A stretch of DNA of 64,000 nt from Microbacterium kyungheense. Its GTDB lineage: Bacteria; Actinomycetota; Actinomycetes; Actinomycetales; Microbacteriaceae. A program made the position numbers and the translations under genes. Shown piece by piece: positions 15,001-24,000 of the stretch. Position 1 is the first letter of the stretch. Each line of letters starts with the position of its first letter. The stretch is from assembly GCF_006783905.1 (NCBI RefSeq), contig NZ_VFPE01000001.1, forward strand, positions 682,001 to 746,000, written 5' to 3'. The notes below the pieces were generated by a model. The model was not told where the DNA came from. It worked only from the letters and a program-made list of their open reading frames with translations, and did not search any database.

Positions 15001-18000
15001 GGCAGGGGATGCAGTCACCCGGCGACCCGGCGAAGGTCACCGGCATCCGCATCCTCACTCCCCGCACCGGTGCCGTGTACGGCGTCGCCGTCGTCGCCAA
15101 CAACAGCGACGAGATCCTCGCCGTCGGCGCCAGCGCCGCCGTCGCGGCCACCGCCGGGGTGGGAGTGGCGGGCAACGTCAACGTCGTCAACGCCGACACC
15201 GACGCCTTCATCGGGCGTCTGGCGCGCGTGAACGACGACGACACGGGCGCCGCGCCGTGGCAGTCGGTCACCGTCGCCGCCGGTGGCGCCTTCCGCCAGC
15301 TCATGGTCTCGGCGGCCGTCGGCGGCGGCATGGCGGGCGTCGCCACCAACGCCACGGTCGACATCGTGACGCTCGACGTCGACGCCACCATCGCCGACGA
15401 CGCCGTCGTGCGCGCCGCCGGCGACATCCTGCTCTCGGCCGTCGGCAGCCAGGAGATCACGGCGATCGCCGCGGCCCTCGGCGCCGGCGTCGCGGGGGTC
15501 GCCGCGGCAGTGGCGACCGTCGTGCTCGACACGCACACGCACGGACGGGTGGGGCGGCACGTCACGCTCGATGCCGGCAACAACATCCTCGTGGCCGCCG
15601 ACGACCGCACCGGCTTCACCGTCGTCTCGGGCGGGCTCGGCGTCGGATTCGTCGGCGTCGGCGCGGGCGTCGCCGTGCTGTCGGCCGTGAAGGACACCGC
15701 CGCCACCATCGGCGTGGGCAGCACCGTCGACGCACGCGCCGCGCGCGGCTGGGCGCTGGGCGGCATCCCGCTGGGCACCATCAGCGGCGACACCTTCCCC
15801 GCCGCAGGCCAGTCGGGCCTCGCCGTGCTCGCGTCGTCGTCGCAGCACGTCTTCGGCATGGCGATCTCGGGCGGTGCGGGCTTCGTCGGCGTCTCTGGCG
15901 CGGTCAACGTCACCCTGATCCACGGCACCACGGTCGCCGCCATCGAGAGCACGTCGGCCGACCGCACGTCGGTGAACGGCGATCGCGCCGGGGCCGGCGC
16001 GGCGCAGAGCGTCTCGGTCACCGCCACCGACCTCACCGACACCTTCACGATCGGCGGCGGCGTCGCCGGCGGGTTCGTGGGCGTCGCGGGCGGCATCGAC
16101 ATCGGCGTCGTGGATGTCGCCGCCAACGCGGTCATCGGCGACTATGCGACCATCCAGGCCAGCTCGCACCTGCGGGTGCAGGCGCTGTCGGTGCGTCATA
16201 TCCAGACGTACGCGGTGAGTGCCGGCGGCGGCGCGGTCGGCGTGACCGCATCCGTCTCGGTGTGGACGGCCGGCGGCCAGCCCACCGGCGGCTACGACGA
16301 CGGCAGCGGCCCGAAGGACGCGCTGTCCTCCTCCGACGGCACACCCCAGAGTCAGGCCGACCAGCACGCCTCGGGCACCGGACCCAACGGGTACCTCTCG
16401 ATCCTCGGCGGAGCGAACGACTCGTCCGGCACGAACACCGCCCAGCGCAAGCAGGCCGGCATCGACGCCGCAGCCGCGGGCGTCGCCGCCGCCGCGCCGG
16501 GAACGACGCTCGCCTCCAGCGCCTTCTCGTCGCCCCCGCCGCTGCGCGGCACGACGAGCCGCATCGGCATCGGCGCGCTCATCGTCACCGGCGGCTCGGT
16601 CGCGGTGACTGCGGACGCCCGCGACACGTACTTCGGGCTGGCGGGGTCGGCGACCGGAGGCATCGTCGCGGTCGGGGCATCCATCCTGGTCGCGACGCTG
16701 CGCTCCACCGTCGACGCGGGCATCGCGACGGGCACCACGGTCCGCGCCGGCGGCGACGTGTCGGTGCGGGCGACCTACGGTGAGGACACCGAGGGCATCG
16801 CCTCCACCGGCCAGGTCGGGGCCGTGTCGGTCGGCGGACAGATCCTGGTGCTCGACACCGACGCCCGCCAGACCGCGCACATCGACGACGGCGTGGTGAT
16901 CCCCGTCGCGGGCGGAATCGTCTCGGCGGATGCCGCCGCCGACCGCGACGTGCGCCCGCTGTCGCTGGGGCTCGCGATCGCCCTCGCCGCGGCCGGTGCG
17001 GCGGTGGCCACCGCCGACGTCCGGGGCGACACCGTCGGACGCATCGGCTCCGTCTTCATCGGCAGCGCCGCCGCCCCCGCCGGCGGGCTGCGGATCACCG
17101 CCGTCTCCGACATCTCCGTGCCGGTCACGGCCTTCTCCGTGTCGGTCGGCCTCGCGGGCAGCGGGATCGGCGCCGGTGCGATCGCCGACATCACCGGGCG
17201 CACCGCGGCCGAGTTCGCCGGCGTCGCGCACCTCAGCGGCGGGGCGACGATCACCGCCGACGCCCGCAACGTCATCGATGCCGACACGGTCAACGTGCAG
17301 GTCGGCGCGGTCGCGATCGGCGTCACGCTCGCGCACGCCACCATCACGCGCGAGACGACGGCGACAGCCGTCGACGGCTCATGGATCTCGGCGGGGGGCG
17401 CCATCGCGATGCGCGCCACCTCCCGCAACCGCGCGGACGCCTACACGCCCGGAGGCAGCCTCTCGGCCATCTCGGCCACCTTCATGAACCCCGAGGCACT
17501 CATCTCCGGGCGCACCGAGGCGATCTTCCGGGCCGATGTCGCGGCATCCGGATCCCTCACCGTCGACGCCGAGGGACAGAACCAGGCGCTCGCGGCAGCG
17601 TTCGTCATCGGCATCGGACTCCTCGGCAGCGGGCAGGGCGTCGAGGCGAGCGCCGAGGTGACCGCGGCGGCCGTGGTGCGCGCGGTCATCGAGCTCGGAA
17701 CGGTCTTCAGCAACGGCCTCGTGGCGGCACGCTCCCGCATCCTCACCGACGGCGGCTCGGGCAACGTCGCGAGCGCGGGCATCACCGCCGGATCCGGCGG
17801 TCTGGTGTCGGGCGGCGGCTACGTCGCGACGGCGTTCCTGCGCGGCGCGACGACAGCCGAGGTCTCCGGCGTCATCGGCGGCTCGGGGTCGGTCGAGGTG
17901 CGCAGCACCGCGACCAACCGTGCGGCGGCCGAGACGTTCACCGCCGGCTTCGGCGGCATCCTCCAGGTGAGCGTGGCCTACGCCGAGTCCGAGATCGCCG

Positions 18001-21000
18001 CCTCGGCGGCCACCCGCGCATCGATCTTCTCGCCCGTGTGGTCCGGCGGCGCGACGACCGTGGCCGCGACCGCCGACAACACGGCGGACGTCGATTCGGA
18101 TGCCGCGACCATCGGCTTCATCAACGCCAATGTCCGCGTCATCAGCGCCACGATCGCCGCAGCGACCCGTGCCGAGCTCCGCGCGGGACTCGTCGGCAAC
18201 GGCCTGACCGTCGAGGCTCGCGGCACGAATCTCGCGACAGCCTCGGCCGCGTACATCGAGGCGGGCCTCTACAACGGCGGGTTCGGGTCGGCCCTCGCGA
18301 TCGTCACCGACGCCGCGGGCATCACCGCAGAGGTCGCCGCCGGGAGCGCGGACGTGCGGGGCGGCAACGGAGCCGTGGCGGTGACCGCGTGGTCGGCGAA
18401 CACCGCGAAGACCGACATGAAGAAGGTCTCCGTCGCGGGCCTCGACATCAACGGCCTGCTGCCGCGGGCGACCGTCGCCGCCGCCACCGGCGCGCTGTTC
18501 GCGGCCGGTCCGGCGACGTCGACCTCGTTCGCGGTCGCCGCGTCGTCGCGCAACGCCGTGGACGCGACCGCCGAGCTGACCTCCATCGCGATCATCGGGG
18601 TGAGCGGCACGGTGGCCGCCGCCACGATCGCCGAATCGGCGGCCACGACCGCGTCCGTCTCGTCGGGCGTCATGCTCGCCGCGTCGGGCGCCGTCTCGCT
18701 GCTCGCCGAGAGCCGCGACGGCACGCACGCGCTGGCCGGCATCGACAGCGCCGGCGGGGGAGCCGTCAAGGCCGGAGTCGTGGTGGCGCAGGCCGTCATC
18801 GCGGCACCTGTCACCTCCGCGTTCGACGGCACGATCATCAGATCGACGGGCGTGTCGGTCCGCGCCGTCGGCAACGCGAAGGCCGACGCGACGATCGAGG
18901 CCGTGGGGATCGCCCTCGTCGGCATCACCGGCTCCGTCGTCGACGCCGAGGTGTACGGCTCGGCCGCCGTCTCGTCCCGGTACGGCGCGGGGATGCTCGT
19001 CACCAGCGGCGCCGTGCTCGTCGAGACGGTGCTCACCGCGACGGCGACCGCTCAGAGCGACCTCGTCTCGGGCGGCCTGCTCGTCGTCGGCGTCTCGGTG
19101 CCGACGGCCAGGATCGCCGCCGCCGCCGTGGCCGATGCTGCGCCGCGTCAGGTCGGCGGCACGTCGCTCGCCGTCCGTGCCACCGCGAACCGCGCCGTCT
19201 CGGCCACCTCCGGCAGCCTCGCGCTCGGCGTGATCGCCGTGAGCATCTCCAGTGCCGAAGCGCTCATCACGGACGCGGCCGTCACGCGGGCGCGGGTGCA
19301 TGACGGCGCGACGGTGCACGCCCCGGCCGCGGCGATCTCGGTCGACGCGGCCGCGACGAACTCGGCCACCGCGGCCGGCGGCGGGGTCAACGGCGGAGCC
19401 ATCACCGTCGGCGTCGCCGAGCCGAAGGCGTTCGTCGACTCGTCCACTCTGGCCCACTTCGCCGCCACCGTCGCGAGCGCCGCCTCGCTCGGCGTGCACG
19501 CCGTGACCTCCGACACGGCGACCGCCAAGCTCGCCAGCACCGCCGTCGGCGCGATCACCATCGACTCCGGCGCGGCGTGGGCCCGCGTACGTCCGGTCGC
19601 CGAGGCCGTCATCGGCGCCGGCACGCCCATCGTGGTCTCGGGCGACATCGACGTCCGCGCGGCGGCCCAGCCGGTGTCGCGCTCGTTCGCCGAGAACTTC
19701 TCGGCGGCCGCCCTCGCCGTGTCGTCGAACAGCGCGCTCGCCGAGACGTACCCCACCGTGCGCCTGTCGGTCGCGAACGGCACGACGCTGTGGGCCGGGG
19801 GAGCGGTGACGCTGACGGCGCACCAGAACTCGGCGACCCCGCCGCCGCTGCCGGTCTACGCGTTCGACGCGGTGACGGGCGTCGACCTCGGCACGAACAC
19901 GATCACGCTCTCGGGCGCCCACACGCTCGACGACTCCGCCACCGTGCGGTACGACCGGAGCGGCGGGACGGCGGTCGGCGGTCTGACCGACGGCGCCAAG
20001 TACGGCGTGATCGTGGTCTCGCCGACGCAGATCCAGCTGGGGGCGGCGTTCGAGGCGGCGCAGATCGACCCCGCGAACGACGTCATCACCTTCATCCGGC
20101 AGCACGGGTTCGTCGACGGGCAGCGCGTCTTCTACACCGCGTCGGGCTTCGGCGTCGCCGGTCTCATCAACGGTCACGCGTACCGGGTCCGCGTGCTCGA
20201 CGACTTCCGCGTCCAGCTCATCGACGCCGACACCCCGTCCGCACCGGTCGAGTTCGACGGCGGGGACGTCGACGATGCGACCGGTCTGATCAACGCCCCC
20301 AACTCGTACAGCGACGGGCAGATGGTGCAGTACCTGGCCGCCGCCGCGCGCGCCTCGTTCTACAGCACCCGTGTGGACATCGTCGTCGACGCCCAGGGAA
20401 GCCCCATCCAGGTCGGCAGCCCGCCGACGTTCCAGACCGAGGACAACAACGTCATCGCCGTCCGCGAGCACGGGCTGAACACCGGCGACGCCGTCGTCTA
20501 CCGCTCGACCGGCGGCGCGCTGGGCGGCCTCGCCCAGGACACGACGTACTGGGTCATCCGCATCGACGGCAACCGCATCCAGCTCGCCGACAGCCAGTGC
20601 CACGCACTGGGCACCTGCGACGACGGCGGTGGCGGCTTCATCCCGGTCACCGCGCTCGGGCTCGCTCCCGACGTGTCCGAGGCCGGCCGGAGCATCATCC
20701 ACCAGCTGTTCGCACCGGGCCAGCAGCCCATCGGAGGCCTCCAGAACGGCGGCGTGTACGAGGTGTGCAACGCGACACCGACCTCGTTCGGCCTGAAGCT
20801 CGTCGAGTTCCTGGGCGTGTGCATCAACCGCCCGCTGACGGCGAACGGCAGTGTCGGCACCAGCAGGTTCGTCCCGGCGATCGTCGATCTCGGCCCGGCG
20901 CTCGGCGGCGGAAAGCTCGTCGTCGACCTCACCGCCGCAGGCAGCGGCACGCAGCACCTGCAGGTCGCCACGATGGCGCCGTCACTGCCGTCGGGCACCT

Positions 21001-24000
21001 ACTCCGAGGCGAAGGTCGCGGGCGACGGCGGCGGCTTCATCCAGGTCGGCGCGACGCGCCCGCGCGTCGTCGTCGATGCCGCGCTGGACCTCACGATCGG
21101 CGACGGCGCCAAGATCGTCGCCGGCGGCGAGATCGGCGTCCACGCACTCAACACCGCCGCCGCCGTGGCCGACGGCACGTCCGGCGGCCTGGGATTCATC
21201 TCCATCACCCACGCGCGAGCGGTCGTGAGCGCGAAGGCGACGACGACGGTGTCGGTCCGGCCGGGAACCGAGCTCTCGACCACGGGCGGCAGCGTCACCA
21301 TTGACCCGCTCACCCTCGCCAGCGGCAACGCGTACGCGTACTCCGACGCGGGCGGGTTCGGCCACGGCACCGAGGCGCAGACGCGCGCGGATCTCGGCAC
21401 CACGTCGCACGTGACCCTCGACGGCCGCATCACCGCGTGGAACGACATCGCGGCGTCGTCGTCGACCGCGATGCAGTCCGAGCTCCGCGCCGGCGCCTCG
21501 GGCGGATCGTTCGCGGGAAGCTCGACGTCGGGCGACTGCGGCGGCGACCCGTGCCACATCGTGGCGAACAACGACGCGACCCTCACGGTCGGCGGCGCCG
21601 CGCACCTCGAAGCCGACAATGTGACGCTCCAGGCGCAGATGATCACGACGAGCCTGCTCGATCACAACCGGTCCAACGGCGACGGCGCGTTCGAGGACTC
21701 GGACGCCCGCTCCGAAGTCACCCTCACCTCGAACGCCCACGTCCAGCTGGTCAGCGGCGCGAAGATCATCGGCTACCAGACGGTGACGATCCGCGCCCAG
21801 CATCTCGACGTGCGCCTCGTCGCCGACGCCCGTGCCTCGTGCGGCTGCTTCGGCGGCGACAGCGACGCCGACGCGGTCGTCCGCTACAACGCGACGTCGT
21901 CGGTGACCGGCGAGGCGGGAGTCCGGATCCGCACCGCGACCCTCCGCGTCGAGGCGCTGCACCTGCAGGTGGTCGTCGATCCCCGGGCCTCGACCGACGG
22001 CGGCTTCATCGACTTCGGCGGCGACGACAACAGCGCCGACGACAACCGGCACCGCTGGATCGTCTGGAACGCCGATGTGGTGCTGCACGCGCCGAACCCG
22101 ACCCTCGTGGTCGACAGCGGCGGCAGGATCGTCAAGAAGTACGCCGTCACCGTGCGCGACGACCTCGGCGCCGTGTACGCCCTGGGCCAGACCATCCCGG
22201 AGGGGCGCGAGATCGTCGTCGACCCGATCGAGAACAACGGCGGCGGCTCGGCGACGTACTTCGTGAACAACCCGGCGGGATCGCAGATCGGCACCCTCAC
22301 CGGCGACCAGGGCACGCTGCAGGTCCAGAACACGTTCGACTTCGTGCGGCTGCACAACTTCTCCAGCCGACTGCTCCGCGTAGGCGCCATCAGCGTCGTC
22401 AACCTCGACGACGTCGGCGCCACGGTCGAGGTGCAGGCCGAGGAGTCGTCCGCCTTCCGGTTCCACATCGGGCGTCCGCTCTTCCTCCCGACGTTCGTCG
22501 ACATCGCGAACTGGGCGGGCCCCGGCACACCCGACATCATCCTGAACGGCTACATCGACAACCCGATCGGCACGACGCGCGTGATCGACGAGCACGGCGA
22601 CATCTGGGCCGAGGGCAGCGGCAGCATCCGCACCAACATCGCCCAGCTGCACGCGAACCAGGGCACCATCGGGGCGAGCTTCACCTTCCTGGGCGTCGCG
22701 ATCCGCCTGCCGATCCCCGTCGTGCTGGTGCAGAGCGACTACCTCGTCGACGATGTCGACCCGACGCGCCCGGTCGCGCTCGTCGCCGACGCGCGCGACG
22801 ACGTCGTGCTGGACCTCACCTATGTCGCCCGGATGCCGCTCGGGTCGCCGTACGCGGGCACCGCCTTCGCGCCGGTGCTCGGCCCCATCCACGCCGGCGA
22901 CGACATCGACCTCCTCGTGAACGACTCGCTCTCCGGCTCGGACGCCCCGGTGATGTCGTCGTACTGGGTGCAGGTCGACGTCACCCACCCGCCGTCGAAC
23001 ACGACGGTCCCGCCGACCGGGCTGTACCACACGTACTTCCACCCCGACCCGGGTCCGTGGGGCGGTTTCGACGATCCCGTGCTCGTCGCGTGGGGGACCG
23101 TGAACCAGCTCGCCGACAGCGACTACACGTTCAGCGACCTGAGCGCCGGCGACGACATCGTGGTGCGGCATCCGTCCACCGCCGCGAACATCTCGTTCGT
23201 CGTGTTCTCGGACGTCGACGCGACGCTGTTCAGCCTGCGGTTCCCGGCGCAGCAGTATTCGACGCAGAACGGCGACGGCGAGATCACGCTCCACACCAAC
23301 GGCTTCATCCGCGACGAAGAGACGATCTCGGACCTGCGCGTGGGCACGATCACCTCGACGGCAGAGGACGTCTTCCTCCGCACCATGCAGGACACCGCGT
23401 CGATCCTCGACGAAGGCACCATCGACGACGGCACGCCGCGCGTCGCGGGACGCAGCATCGTGATGATCGCGGGACTCGTGTCGGGCCGGATCGGCGGACC
23501 CGATGTCGACCCGACCGGCACCGACCCCACCGACACCGCGCCGGACTTCCTCGAGATCCGCTCGTCGCTGTCGTCGCGCGGATCGGTGATCGCGCTCGCC
23601 GCCGGCGACATCCTGCTCGACCAGGTGGCGGGGACGCTGTTCGTCGCCCTCGTGCAGTCGCTCACGGCGGACGTGGCGCTGCGCACGCGAGCCGGGGGGA
23701 TCCAGGCGGATGCCCCGACCGGCGTCGTGCGGGTCGTGGCGCGCGACCTCGACCTCATCGCCGTCGGCGGAACCATCGGCGCCGACAGCGCCGACCGCTC
23801 CGCCGACCTCGTGGTCGACACGGGGACCGGCTCACGGCTCTACGCGCTGTCGCTGCCCGGTGACGCCGTCATCTTCGTCCCGCCGACGGGCATCTTCATC
23901 ACGGAGGCGACCGGGTCCCTCATCGTGCTGCGCGCAGAGGCGGCCACCGGGGACGTGCGCCTGACGGTGCCGTTCGTGGCGGGCGGCGAAGACGAGAGCC

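Noticed and set aside
13601..16783. 1060-codon and similar long frames on the plus strand within the giant gene
   Set aside because: Arg/His/Gly-rich out-of-frame translation; no ribosome binding site or family signature.
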